The notes under the pieces were generated by a model that saw only the letters and a list, made by a program, of their open reading frames with translations, did no database searches and was not told the DNA's origin. A program made the position numbers and the translations under genes. From Tetranychus cinnabarinus (lineage: Eukaryota > Arthropoda > Arachnida > Trombidiformes > Tetranychidae), in contig WHVY01000002.1 in NCBI GenBank assembly GCA_022266195.1, positions 15,081,001-15,145,000 on the forward strand: DNA of 64,000 nt, in the 5' to 3' direction. This document shows, piece after piece, positions 23,040-34,722 of the stretch; the first letter of the stretch is position 1, and every line of letters starts with the position of its first letter.

Positions 23040-24782
23040 CTAATATAAAGAACTTAGTGGTATAATTTTTTGTGTTCTAGTATTTTGATCAGGTAAGATG
23101 TTAACTGAAACCACTGGTTTTCTTATACAATAACTAATTGTTGAGATAAATTTTGCCAGTATAAGTAAAACAAAACATAGAGTTATGATTGCAAGTGAAA
23201 GAGTAATCAAACTTTTCTTTATCCATTCAATCCATGAATTACTCGCTATAGCTCCTTTATGTTCTTTGACCAGATTTTGTAATATCTCTATATCATGAGA
23301 TAGAGTATCATTTTGCAAAGCTGGTTGAATGTCCAGTAACTTCCAATTTATTAAATTAGACATTGAAGTCATAGTATATTTTTCCAAATGCGCTAGTTGT
23401 GTCACTGTATAAGGAGTATCATCAATAGAGAAATTCAACGTCATTGCAATTTTCAGGATCTTGTCTGGACATGTTTTAGTGTTTCCAAACAACGTTATAT
23501 TATGGCCAACGCAATAAATATAAAAATGGTCATTTATCATTTTAACTTGAGGTTTTCTTATTTTGTATTTTGAATTCTCAACGCAATTTTCATTAGACCA
23601 AATACTTATATTGAGTGTTTTGTCACAATAATTAGGATAATGAACAAGAAAACGTTGTTTGACTTCCTCTGAATCAATCTGGCAGATTTCAGTTGAGGAT
23701 GTATTAACCACTATATATTGTGGTCCTTTATATCTCCTCAAACAAATTGAGTTTCCTTCTTTAGTAAGTAACGTAAAGGCATCAGCTTTTTGTACTACCA
23801 GATTAGTTTCTAGTTCCTTTACTTTAAAAGTGAGTGACATATACCATGTTTCGTTACTTTCTCCCAAAAATTGACATTTAGCGTCTGTTACATCTTCCAA
23901 TGGACACGAAGCACCACATGGTAATGTGAGGTTGAAAAAGTCAAATGTCGATTTAGGTATAGTTCCTTGTGATATAATAAATTTCATTGTGTCTTGCATG
24001 GTTGATATTAAGCGATTCATTTCGTAACTTATATCGGCTGCTTTAAACGAATTCTCCAGAGTTGTATTTTCCAATTGAGCAACTCTAATCTTTAAATCTG
24101 ATAGAGTTGCTGACATTTCCATTAATTTCGCCTGATAAGCTACAAGTATTTTAGATGTTTGTTCCATGTATTTATTTGTGATTTCCTCAGCTTCTGTTGG
24201 AGCACTACCGAAATTGTTGTAAAGAACATTAGTTCCAAGGACAACAAGTGAAGCTCCAAACAGTGCAGCTGATACACCGAAATCTCTTCTTTGTCTACCA
24301 TTACTTCGAGTTTCCATTGATGTGCATAGTTCTCTGACTTTATTCATTTTCTCATTAATATATTTTAGACAGGATTGGCGAGCTATGTAGAAAATATCGT
24401 TCCGATGAGTGTATTGAAAACAAAGCTGGTCAACCATCGCGTCACAAACAGGTCGTTTGAAGCCTTTTATTCCCTCAACACATCCACGATAAGTTTTAGT
24501 TAGATTATCTGTTTGCCACACGAATGTACAATCTGATTGATTGAGGCTCATCATACCAATTCTTTTATCGAAATAGCTCTTATATTCGGGAATTAATTTG
24601 CAAGGATTCACCATCATTATGGTTTGGTTGACTGCAATGATTCCTTTCAGAAATTTATTTGTTGAATCTTTCCAAATCAGGGGTTCGCCAAATTCGAAAG
24701 GGTTGGCAATCGATATAAGTAAAGTCAAAATCATTAAGATAACACTATTGGAAAAAATCAAATTATTTGGTGATCTTGAAGT
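23040..24782 (-). other. Envelope glycoprotein region, in frame with pol
   Basis: C-terminal 580 codons of the pol-env frame. A hydrophobic signal-like segment (about residues 1141-1161, with a Met at 1151, nucleotide 24734) starts it. Many Cys and N-glycosylation sites follow. A furin-type site (RQRR, 1297-1300) is followed by a Gly/Ala-rich fusion-peptide-like segment, then a heptad-rich helix, and one transmembrane segment at about 1655-1680 with a short cytoplasmic tail. This is the layout of errantivirus and baculovirus-F-type class I fusion proteins. Env is usually made from a spliced RNA; here no stop separates it from pol. Confidence 0.85.
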
Positions 24783-27700
24783 TCTTGAATTCGTAGAATA
24801 CGGTTTGATTTGGGATCCATGTACTCTTTTGGGTTCAGATTGTTCGTCCTTCTTTACTAAATACGTTGTTTCTCCGATTTTCTCAATTATTTCATAAGGG
24901 CCTTCATATTTAGAGTCTAATTTATTTGAGCGTACTTGTTTCTCGTATAAGACTAAGTCACCAATGCTGAAAGTTCTTAGCCTGCGCCTTCTTTCATAAT
25001 TTTTACTCTGTTTTTCTTTCGATTCATCAGAGTTCATTCTTGCTTGTTCCTTGACTGTAGTCCATTCATTATTAATGAACTCAACATAGTCTGATAGTCT
25101 CAATTCTCTATTTTCTGGATTAATTTTTAAATCAATAGGTAAAGTTGGTTCTCTTCCATAAAGTAAGTAGAAGGGAGAGAATTGTGTACTCTGATTTGTC
25201 GAAGTATTGTAGGCGAAGTTCATCAATGGTAATATTTGAGACCAACGAAGACGATTTGTTTCTTGACAATAATGACTTAGCATTTCACAAATTGTTCTGT
25301 TTACCCGTTCTGTCATTCCATTTGTTTGTGGGTGATGTGTAGTTGACAATTGCCATTTTGTATTCATAAATAGGGCAATTTCCTTTATTGTGTCTGCTAT
25401 AAAATTCCTGCCCTGATCACTCACGATTGTTTTCGGACAGCCATGTCGACAAAGTATATTTTCGATTAAAAATTTCGCAGTGTTAATCGTGTCCTTTTTA
25501 GCAATCGCTTTCATTTCCACCCACCGCGTAAAGTAATCAGTCGCCACGATGATGTATTCTTTTCCAGCAGATGGAGGTAAAGGACCTAAAATATCAATTC
25601 CGATTTTTTCAAAAGGAGCCGATACGTAGATTGGTTTTAAAGGTGGAACTGCATTCCCAGTACCTTTTTTATTTCGTTGACATTCTTCACAAGTCTTGAT
25701 GTAATTAGCAATGTCCTTGGACATTTTTGGCCAATAGTATTTTGGTTTTAGTTTCGCATAGGTTTGATAAAGGCCACAGTGACCCGAAACGACATCATTA
25801 TGGTAAGATTGCAAAATTGTTTTCACGAGTGAAGCTGGGACTACTGGAACCCAGTTAGTACCTGTTTCAGTTACAACTTTTCTTTGTAGGATACCATCTT
25901 GTAATTTATGGTTTCGAATGATTTTATTTCTAATTCTTGGTTCTAGTTTCTCGATGTCCTTTAATTGTTGTATTTGAGCTTGAATTAATGGATCATCTCG
26001 TTGTTGATTCATTAGATTGATAGATTCATCTTCTTGTTCGCTTATTAAAAGAGCAAAGATGTCATCTCCTTGTTCCTTATCATCCTCTCCGATGCTGTTG
26101 AACTCAGGATCGTTAGTTGGATAGCGACTTAAACAGTCTGCGTCTTTATGAATTTTCCCTGATTTATATGTTATGGTAAATTCAAAAGATTGAAGGGTCA
26201 TGGCATAGCGCATGAGTCTGGGCGGTAATTTAGTTTTAGATCTCATAAAACAGAGAGCACAATGGTCTGTTACAATTTCAAACTTGATCCCCTCCAGATA
26301 AGGTCTGAATTTTTCAAACGCGTAGATAATTGCAAGGCATTCTTTATCTGATATTGGGTAATTGATTTCGGCTCCACGAATTTGTCTACTCGCGAAGGCG
26401 ACTGGTTTCCATTTACCATCATGTTTTTGTAATAATATAGCACCTAAACCAACATCAGAGGCATCAGTCCTTAATTGGGTTTCTAGAGTGTGATCATAGT
26501 GGGCTAGCACAGGTGCTCTTATCAAACAAGCTTTGAGATACTCAAAGGCTTCCATTTGATCTTGTCCCCAAACGAACGGAGTTTCTTTCTTTGTTAATTG
26601 TGTTAATGGTTGAGCAATTTTAGCGAAGTCTCTTATAAACTTTCTATAGTAGGAGCATAAAGCCACAAAAGCTCTTATGTCTCTCAATGTTAGCGGAATA
26701 GGAAAGTTTTTTACAGCACGTATTTTCTCTGGATCAGGCTCTTGTCCAGCGTAGCTTATGATATGACCCAAGTAAAGTATTTTTCTTTTAAAGAAGAAAC
26801 ATTTATCAGGTTTTAGGGTCAATCCAGCTGCTCTTAGTCGGTTAAAAACGGCTTTTAGGCGGACAAAATGTTCCTCAATAGTTTTACTGAAAACTATTAT
26901 GTCGTCTATGTAGACCAAACAACACGAATATTTTAAACCTGATAAGCAACAGTTCATAAGTCTTTGAAAAGTAGCCGGAGCATTACATAAGCCAAAGGGC
27001 ATTGTGACATATTCGTACATGCCAAAACTAGTAACAAATGCACTTTTTTGGCGATCTTCTTTAGCCAGTTCAACCTGATGATAACCTGATCGAAGATCCA
27101 ATAAGCTAAAATATTGCGATCCTTTAAGTGCGTCCAATGAAACATTAATATTGGGAATTGGATAGGAATCTTTGACAGTGATTGCATTAAGTTTTCGATA
27201 GTCAACGCACATTCTCCAATCTCCTGTTTTTTTGCTTACTAAGACAACAGGAGAGCACCAAGGTGAGAATGAATCTACAATTATCCCATCCCTCAATAAT
27301 TCCGCAACGGTTTGTTTTGTTATTTCTCTTTTTTGTTCACTTTGAGAATAAGGTGACTGAGCAATAGGTGGGTGATTTCCAGTTTCGATTTTGTGTTGAA
27401 AGAGATTAGTTCTTCCTAATTCTTGAGCTGAAACAGCAAAAGCTGCACGATATTCATTACATAATTTCACCAATTCTTTTTCCACACCTCCAGGCATTCC
27501 ACTCTCTATGTTTAAGGGAAGTTCTTTATCCACAATTGATGACAGACGATGATTCTCCGATTCACTTTCAGTTAAATCTGAAGATTGGATGATGCCTGAG
27601 TCAGAAGAGACAAAGTCGTTTAGATCGTAAATTTCATGTGACTGTTCTTCTATTGCCGGTGACTGTTCTTCAGATGATTGTGGTGAAGATTCGTCATCAG

Positions 27701-28333
27701 TAGTGATTAATTCAACATGCTTTTCAGTTCCAATCTTGATTGTTTTATCACCGCAATTGATATTAATTTTTGCTTCGCTCAGTAAGTCCTGTCCAACTAA
27801 TATTTTGAATTTGCGAGGTAATTTTTTCACCACTTGCAATTTAGTGTCGATAACAGCCACTTTCGAACCATCAGTGATCTTCATTTGAACTTTAACTTTT
27901 CCTAATATTGGTAAAGGTTTGTTGTTAGCTGCGTAAGGAACTGGTCCATCATAATTTTTTACTTTCAAGTTCAAACTATCGGCCAACTCTTTAGTGATGA
28001 GTGAGATCTCTGATCCTGTATCTAACATCGAGTCTACTTTCACTCCGTTTACTTTGACAAATTGTTGAATCAAATTTTTATGTAATATGAAGACGACAGG
28101 GTTTATAATGTATTGTTCATCTGGTTCGTATTCATAATCAGAAACTGGTTCTTCTTCCGTTTCCTCATCTTGATAGGCCATCACTCGAACTTGTGGAGCT
28201 TTGCCTCGTCCACGTCCACGTCCACGACTAGGTGGTCGCCCTCTTTTAGGAGTTGCTGATCTTTCTCTCGATCTTCCCCGACGTGTTTGTTTAGGAGCCT
28301 CGGCTGTTTTTACTTCAGTTTCCTTTTTCGAGG

Positions 28334-28339
28334 TAGAAG
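28334..28339. repeat. Target-site duplication of Polinton 1, left
   Basis: tagaag, identical to 45350-45355. A 6-bp duplication is the Polinton standard. Confidence 0.95.
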
Positions 28340-29099
28340 AGTAGTGTATATATAAGGGTTCTGGTGCAGTTGATAATGGAGAATGGAGAAGCTGTGGATA
28401 TAAAAACTGTCCTAGTAATTATTATGTAAAATAAATAATTTTGATATAAAAATAGTGTATATTATAAATAGGATTTAATCGAAATATTTTAATTTTATAT
28501 TTAGTTCTTCACCTATAGAATTATTAAAAGAAGTAATAGAATTATTTAGTAGAATTTTAGTTTTTTCAACTAATAATCTATTTGTTTCACATAGTATATT
28601 AAATTTTAATTTTTGATTGAGAATTTCTATTGCATTTAAATCTTCTAAATCTTCTGAATTTTCTGAATGGTCTAAATCTTTTAAATCTTCTAAATCCGTT
28701 AAATAATCTAAATTTTCTATATCTTCTAAACTTGTTTTTTCATAAATTTTAAAGAAATTTATAATTTTATAATATAAAACATTAATGATAATATCATAAG
28801 ATAATTTTGAAGGTTTAAAATCTGTAAGGAATGATTCTTTAAGCATTGTTTTTATATACTCTTCTTCGCCACGACCCAGATCTAAATTAAATTGATATTC
28901 TTTTGCAATTAAATAAAATTCATTAAATAGAGATTTAACACGAATCATAGTTTGTTCTACATATTCATCAATGTATTTATCAATTATTATTGTATTTTCA
29001 TCATCATCATCTAATGATTTTAAATTATTAGAAATTTTTTGTAAACAATTTTTAAGAGCGTCCATTTATTTAGATCTGTTTTATTTAACTATACTTATT
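28340..29099 (+). repeat. Polinton 1 terminal inverted repeat, left (760 bp)
   Basis: Reverse complement of 44590-45349 as far as I compared. Identity ends abruptly at tatacttatt, 34 bp upstream of the 196-aa gene start, so the repeat contains one whole gene and its leader. Confidence 0.95.
28475..29065 (-). CDS. TIR-resident acidic protein (196 aa), left copy
   Basis: Intact frame from an ATG in the aaataaATG context. It starts MDALKNCLQKISNNLKSLDD and has a helix-rich body. An acidic Leu/Asp/Glu repeat zone lies at about residues 119-150 (LEDL and DLKDL units). No domain or cysteine motif is recognised. It is encoded identically at the other end of the element, so two doses are present per copy, both transcribed outward toward the ends. 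Its paralogue is the next gene inward. A structural or regulatory role cannot be decided from sequence. Confidence 0.8.
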   Translation of the reverse strand: MDALKNCLQKISNNLKSLDDDDENTIIIDKYIDEYVEQTMIRVKSLFNEFYLIAKEYQFNLDLGRGEEEYIKTMLKESFLTDFKPSKLSYDIIINVLYYKIINFFKIYEKTSLEDIENLDYLTDLEDLKDLDHSENSEDLEDLNAIEILNQKLKFNILCETNRLLVEKTKILLNNSITSFNNSIGEELNIKLKYFD

Positions 29100-29583
29100 A
29101 TAAATTTTTTATTTCGATATTATCCTCGCAACCAATATATGTATTAAAAGTATTAATATAAGAATTGAGAAGTAGTTTAATTCTTTCCATTTTTTTCATT
29201 TTATCAGTATCATTTGTTTCTTCTTTAAGAGTTGATAAATTCAAACTTTCAAAACCTTCAATAGTTTTTCTTTCACAGAATTTGCAAAAATCAATTGTTT
29301 GATACAAAAAATATGTTTGAATAATTTCATGACAAAGTTCTGAAGAATCGAAATCATAACAAAACTTTTCTTTAATCATATCTTTTATGAATTTTGTTTC
29401 ATGATTATTTAAATCAAAATTTACATCATATTCACTTCCTATTTGATCAAAATAATTGAAGAGAAGTTTAACACAACTCATGGTAATTTTAACAGATTTA
29501 TCAATAATATTTTTTTTATTTTCATCATTTGATGATTTTAAATCTGCAGCAATTTTTTGTAAACAATTTTTTAGAGTATCCAT
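29098..29583 (-). CDS. Paralogue of the TIR-resident protein (161 aa)
   Basis: Shares the start pattern of the 196-aa protein (MDTLKNCLQKIAADLKSSND) and similar helical spacing, but lacks the acidic repeat and is shorter. The upstream sequence also matches (ttaaataaaac-a-atctaaataaATG). It lies just inside the repeat boundary, as if the family arose by duplication across the TIR edge. Function unknown. Confidence 0.75.
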   Translation of the reverse strand: MDTLKNCLQKIAADLKSSNDENKKNIIDKSVKITMSCVKLLFNYFDQIGSEYDVNFDLNNHETKFIKDMIKEKFCYDFDSSELCHEIIQTYFLYQTIDFCKFCERKTIEGFESLNLSTLKEETNDTDKMKKMERIKLLLNSYINTFNTYIGCEDNIEIKNL

Positions 29584-29625
29584 TTATTTAGATTTGTTTT
29601 ATTTAACTACACTATTTTTTCAATG

Positions 29626-29677
29626 TTTTTAAATATAAGGTGGGGGGGGTATACCCCCCCCACCTTATATTTAAAAA
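29626..29677. terminator. Perfect 52-bp palindrome with G8/C8 stem
   Basis: Both 26-nt arms pair without mismatch: an A/T outer stem, then ggtgggggggg against its complement, with centre ta|ta. It overlaps the stop codon end of the 83-aa gene and lies before the 161-aa gene on the same strand. A terminator or RNA-stabilising role is inferred from position. It is the most G/C-rich spot in a very A/T-rich element. Confidence 0.6.
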
Positions 29678-29922
29678 ACTTCAATATTATTCATACCTAT
29701 GTAATCTTTTATAAGCATTTTTCTAGCATGTAATTTTGTTTTTAGATGTAAATATATAGAGCGTCTCTTTACCTTTATACCACATTCACAAATTATTTCT
29801 GATCCAAAATTTTTACGAACTTTTTCATTTTTACATGATTTACAAGTATAACAATGATCTCTAGAAAAATTTTCCACATTCATGATCACATTACAACTTT
29901 TACATTGTCTTAAGTATTCCAT
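29671..29922 (-). CDS. Small zinc-finger protein (83 aa)
   Basis: Three Cys pairs (CKSC, CYTC-KSC, CECG) and a final C2H2-like CECGIKVKRRSIYLHLKTKLH. It resembles the small zinc proteins of large DNA viruses and Polintons and probably binds nucleic acid. The start ATG follows tttaaataa. It is divergent from the polymerase gene across a 134-bp spacer. Confidence 0.7.
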   Translation of the reverse strand: MEYLRQCKSCNVIMNVENFSRDHCYTCKSCKNEKVRKNFGSEIICECGIKVKRRSIYLHLKTKLHARKMLIKDYIGMNNIEVF

Positions 29923-30056
29923 TTATTTAAATACATTTTATTTAACAATAAAAAAAATGAATTGAAAACATAGAGATACTGAAATTTCGAAACATAGAGA
30001 TGTTGAAATTTTAAAACCATGAAAAATTAATTGTTAAATAAAATGAATTTAAATAA
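29923..30056. promoter_or_regulatory. Divergent promoter region with zinc-finger coding relics
   Basis: Spacer between the 83-aa gene (-) and the polymerase gene (+). Both starts share ttaaataaaatg-attt-aaataaATG. At 29966-30018 two degenerate tandem copies of a 27-bp unit (aaacatagagat-ctgaaatt) match the segment coding KHRDAEI just inside the polymerase gene, so part of the spacer is duplicated coding DNA. Confidence 0.5.
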
Positions 30057-33000
30057 ATGGCTGAATCGTTTTGTAGAATTTGTGAAAGAGAATACTATGA
30101 TAATAATACTTTAAAAAGACATTATAAAAGTTTGAAACATAGAGATGCTGAAATTTTAAAAATATATCTAATAACACTAATGACAATTCTAATTCTAATT
30201 CTAATGAAATGAATACGCATGAAAGAAAGAAGTACAAAAAATGTGAGATTTGTGATATGGAAATTATTATTAAAAATTTTAAAAGACATGAAACAACTCA
30301 AAAACATTTGAAAGCTTTAGAGAAAAAAAAAGCTATTATTGAAAATATACCTGTTAATGAAAGAGAAAATATTGCAACTGAAAATATTGATACTGAAAAT
30401 GCTGTAAATGAAAATGATATTATAAATGTAAAACAAAATGAAAATGATAGAAGTTATGATATTGGGAATGTTGTTGCTGAAGATGAAAATTTTAAAATTT
30501 ACATATATGAAAAGAGTTTAGAAGATGTATTCATAACATTGAGGTTGGTACCGAAAAATGTATATATTCATATAAACGAAATTCGTAAAATTCTACCGGA
30601 TAGATTGAAAGGTAATTTTGTCTATTTACTGAAAATAAAAAACATATAAATTTACAAGTTGTGTTAGGTGGCCAATTCAGACACGTAAAAAATGGAATAG
30701 AAATAGAAAAAATGGTGTATTCACATAATTCTAGAATTGATTATTTAAGAGATTTTGAAAATAATGATTTAGAATATAAAGAAAATTTAAATATTGTAGA
30801 TGAAACAATAAAAATAGCTTTTAATGAGATAAATAATACAATTAATCAATGGAGTGATGGACAACAATATTATCAATTAAGAATGATTGAACATATAGAT
30901 TTTAAATTGAGAAAAGCTAAAATAATAAAAGGTTCATCATATATAAAATCACCTAAGCAATTACAAGTAAAAAAAGCTACAATAAATATAAAAAATAAAG
31001 ATAATAAATGTTTTATGTATTGTATGTTATATAATAAATATCAAAAATAATTGGTGATAATCCAGAAAGGGTAAGTAAATATAAAAACCTTGAAAAAAGG
31101 GGAGATTGTTATAATTTTGATAATTTGAAATTTCCAGTTAAATTAACAGATTTAGATAAATTTGAAGAAGAAAATGAAGTATCAATAAAAATATATGAAT
31201 ATTATATAGGTAAAACAAATATAGAAGGTGATGATGTTATTGATGGTAAAGAATTTGTTTTGGATCTATTGAGAATTCCTAAAAAGATATATGCTGATCA
31301 TGTTAATTTATTAATTATAGAAGGTGAAAATGAAGAAACTAAGAAAAAAGATTATCATTATGTTTATATTAAAGATATTAATAAATTATTAGGGAGTCAA
31401 TATAATAGAGATAAATGTAGAAAGTATCATTGTATGAGATGTGATTATATGACAAAATTAGAATTTAGATTTAAAGAACATGTAAAAGAATGTGATTATT
31501 TCTATTCTTCAGGTAATCCATTATTAAAATTACCAAAATGGAAGCCATTGAAAGATGAAAATGGTGATTTGATAAAAGATGAAAATGGTCAACCTAAATT
31601 TGTTAAACCAGTACTTGAATTTAAAAAAGGAAAGGCACAAGAGAAAATACCAATAGTTATATATTCAGATTTTGAATGTTTAAGTTATAAAATTAAAGAT
31701 GAAAGAGAAAATACAAATCCTGATTTGAAAACAATAAAAATTAATAAACATAAGCCTTATGAATTTACTATATTTGCAATAGGAGAAGATTATAAAAGTT
31801 TGAGACATTATACAGGTGATAATGAAGAAATAACGACAGAAACTTTTATAAATTATATTTTTGAAGAACAAGATAAAATTGTCGAATATCTTGAAAAACA
31901 AATTGATGAATTTGGAAAATTACAAAAATTGAGTTTAGAAGAAGAGAATATATTTAAAAATTCCGAAAATTGTATTTTTTGTAATAAATTAATCAAAGAC
32001 AATAATATTAAAGTACGGGATCATTGTCATATTACTGGAAAATTTAGAGGTGCTGCTCATAGAAATTGTAATATTAACGCTAAAATATCAAAAGAAATAC
32101 CAGTTTATTTACATAATGGTTCTAAATATGATTTCAAATTATTTACAAAAAAATTATATGCAAGAAAAGATATAAATAAACTAGATATTATACCAAGTAC
32201 AGAAGAAACATTCTTTTGTATATCAGCGAAAAAATCTGGTCAATATACAAAAGTAGTATTCAAAGATACAATAAGACATACAGGTGAAACACTTGAAAAA
32301 ATGGCTGGAAATTTAACATCTGATTTATTTAAAAATGTAAGATGGTATTATAAAGATATATCAGAAGAAATGTTCAATATAATTACAAGTAAAGGTGTAT
32401 TTCCTTATGATTGGATGGATACTTTCGATAAATTGAATTATGAAAAGCTTCCTAATATTGAATGTTTCAAAAATAAATTATTAGATAAAGATTTGGAGGA
32501 AGCTAAATATGAAATAGCTAAAAGAGTTTGGGAATATTTTAAATGTGAAAAATTCGCAGATTATTCAACAATTTATAATATCTGTGATACTTTATTATTA
32601 GCTGATTGTTTTGAAAATTATAGAAATATTGCATTTAGAACTTATAAATTAGATCCTGCACATTTTTTAAGTGCACCAGCTTTAAGTTATTCAGCAATGT
32701 TATTAAAATTAAAAGAAAAAGATATCAAACCTGAATTAATTACTGATCATGATATGTTAATGTTAATTTATAAAGGTATAAGAGGTGGATTATCTTGTAT
32801 AAATAAAAGACATGTAAAAGGAAATAATAAATATATGAAAGGTTATGATAAAAACAAACCATCATCATATATAATACCTTTAGATGCAAATAATTTATAT
32901 GGATATGCAATGTCTTTCAGATTACCTTATAAAGATTTTAAATGGTTAAGTAGAAAAGAAATTAATGAATTAGATATTTTGAAACTTGATAAAGATTCTG

Positions 33001-34241
33001 AAATTGGATATATTTTCAATGTGGATCTTGAATATCCGAAAGAATTACATGATTTACATAATGATTACCCATTTATACCTATTTGTAAAGAAGTTAAAGA
33101 AAAAGATTTATCAAATTATCAAATAGAATTATATAAGTTACATTATTCAAATAATTTTAAAACAGATAATTCAGATAAAAATATAAGTATACACTCACCT
33201 GAAAGAAAAGATGGAAATGTGATAAAATATCAAAGTTCTGGTAAATTAATTGCGAGTTTAGAAGATAAAAATAGGGTGACATTACATTATTTAACTTTGA
33301 AACAAGCTTTAGAAAATGGTTTGAAATTAAAGAAAATACACAAAGGTATAAAATTTACACAAGCACCTATTCTCAAAGAATATATTGATTTAAATACAAA
33401 CTTAAGAACACTTGCTAAAAATGAAAGTGAGAAATCATTTTTTAAATTAATGAATAATGCAATTTATGGTAAAACAATTGAAAATCCATGTAAAAGACAA
33501 AATTTAAAATTATTTAATAATGCAGATAAAGCAGCTTATGCTGTGGGTAGATATAATTTTAAACGTGAAACAATCATTGATGAAAATTTAACAGCTATTC
33601 ATTTTACAAAAACTAAAGTAGAATTTGATAAACCAATATATTTAGGATTTTCAATATTAGAAATTTCAAAATATATAATGTATGATTTTGTATATAATGT
33701 AGTTAAAAAGATATGGGGTAAAAATGCTGAAATAATACAAACAGATACTGATGGGATATTATTACATATTATAACAGATGACTTCTACAAAGATATTAAA
33801 CCACATATTGAAAAATATTTTGATACATCAGATTATGAAAAAGAAAATCTTATGGATATACCTGTAGGTTTAAATAAAAAGAAATTGGGTTGTTTTAAAG
33901 ATGAATCTAATGGAAAAGTTATTAATGAATTTATTGGATTAAGATCAAAAATGTATACATATTTTACTGAAAATGATGATGAAATTATACAAAAAGCTAG
34001 AACTAAAGGTATTCCAAAACATAAACGTGATTACTTTGATAAAGATATATGGATTAAAACATTATATGATAGTAAATTAATAACTTGTAAATTTCAAAAA
34101 ATAGGATCTAACAAATTGAACATGTATACATATGAAATAGATAAAATAGCTTTATCGAATTTTGATGATAAAAGATATATTCTTAACGATGGTATAAATA
34201 CATTAGCACATGGACATTATATGATAAAAAGTTTTGGATAG
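30057..34241 (+). pseudogene. Protein-primed DNA polymerase B, N-terminal part broken by three frameshifts
   Basis: The main uninterrupted frame (31125-34241, 1,038 codons) has exonuclease motifs SDFE (181-184), NGSKYDF (331-337) and YNICDTLLLAD (near 484). Between them is a DHCHITGKFRGAAHRNCN endonuclease-VII-like Cys/His module (283-316). Polymerase motif A is DANNLYG (587 onward), motif B KSFFKLMNNAIYGKT (770 on) and motif C TDTD (873-876). Upstream the protein continues in shifted phases: 30057 to about 30165 (C2H2 finger), 30209-30649 (second finger) and 30661-31050, with breaks near 30165, 30625 and 31045. Each break lies at a short A or T run. It replicates the element by protein priming; the equivalent 5' part of copy 2 is outside the window. 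Confidence 0.9.
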
Positions 34242-34287
34242 GTTTCATACAAACATCATGAACAATTTAAAAATATAATTTAAATAA

Positions 34288-34722
34288 ATGATAATATTCA
34301 ATCCTGTACACAGAGTTTTTATAGTAAATAGAAATATAGAATTGATATTGGATAAAGAAAATGAAATTTTAGGAAAAGGTATTCTATCAGATAATTTGAA
34401 ATCATTAGGTAGAAAAATGTTAAAAGGTTCAAAGTATATGATGAATAATTATTTTTATCCAACTGGTAAAAAATTAATAGATGCAAATTTATCTAAAAGT
34501 AAAAATATTGTTAATGAAACAGGAAAAGAATTTATTACGAATTTAATTGATAATCCTAAAGATATCTCTGATAATACTAAGAAATCATTGAATAATTTGA
34601 AAAATAGATTGAAAGATTCATATAAAGGTTCAGGTTTAAATGCATCAAATAAAAAATTTCTTAAAGATTTAATTTATAAAGGTTCTGGTATAAATATTAT
34701 TAAAAATAATTCAAATAAATGA
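34288..34722 (+). CDS. Polinton small basic protein (144 aa)
   Basis: It begins MIIFNPVHRVFIVNRN and is lysine-rich and helical. The tail has two YKGSG motifs (SYKGSGLNAS and IYKGSGINII), and LGKGILS lies near residue 32. G-x-G spots like these resemble adenain-type maturation sites in minor virion proteins, so a virion protein processed by the element's protease is possible. It overlaps the capsid gene by 4 bp (ATGA). Identical in copy 2. Confidence 0.7.
   Translation: MIIFNPVHRVFIVNRNIELILDKENEILGKGILSDNLKSLGRKMLKGSKYMMNNYFYPTGKKLIDANLSKSKNIVNETGKEFITNLIDNPKDISDNTKKSLNNLKNRLKDSYKGSGLNASNKKFLKDLIYKGSGINIIKNNSNK

Larger units (their letters stand above)
23040..28339 (-). pseudogene. Gypsy-type pol-env open frame, cut from gag by the Polinton
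   Basis: Residue numbers count from 28184, although the frame is open up to the Polinton. The aspartic protease has its DTG at 55-57. Reverse transcriptase spans about 290-480 with YIDD at 425-428. RNase H spans about 565-690 (TDASDVGLGA). Integrase has an HHCC zinc domain around 795-836, catalytic D863, D923 and E959, and a GPY-like module near 1095. The frame then runs without a stop into env (from about 1135) and ends at 1714. Protease processes the polyprotein, RT/RNase H makes cDNA and integrase inserts it. All catalytic residues are present and there is no internal stop. It is dead because the Polinton separates it from gag, not by decay. Confidence 0.9.

Noticed and set aside
28185..28333. 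Start of pol at the GTG/ATG at 28184-28181
   Set aside because: The frame is open upstream to the Polinton and in phase with gag, so this is not a true start.
30049..30307. Two minus-strand hydrophobic frames
   Set aside because: Antisense of the polymerase N-terminus, produced by A/T-rich codons.
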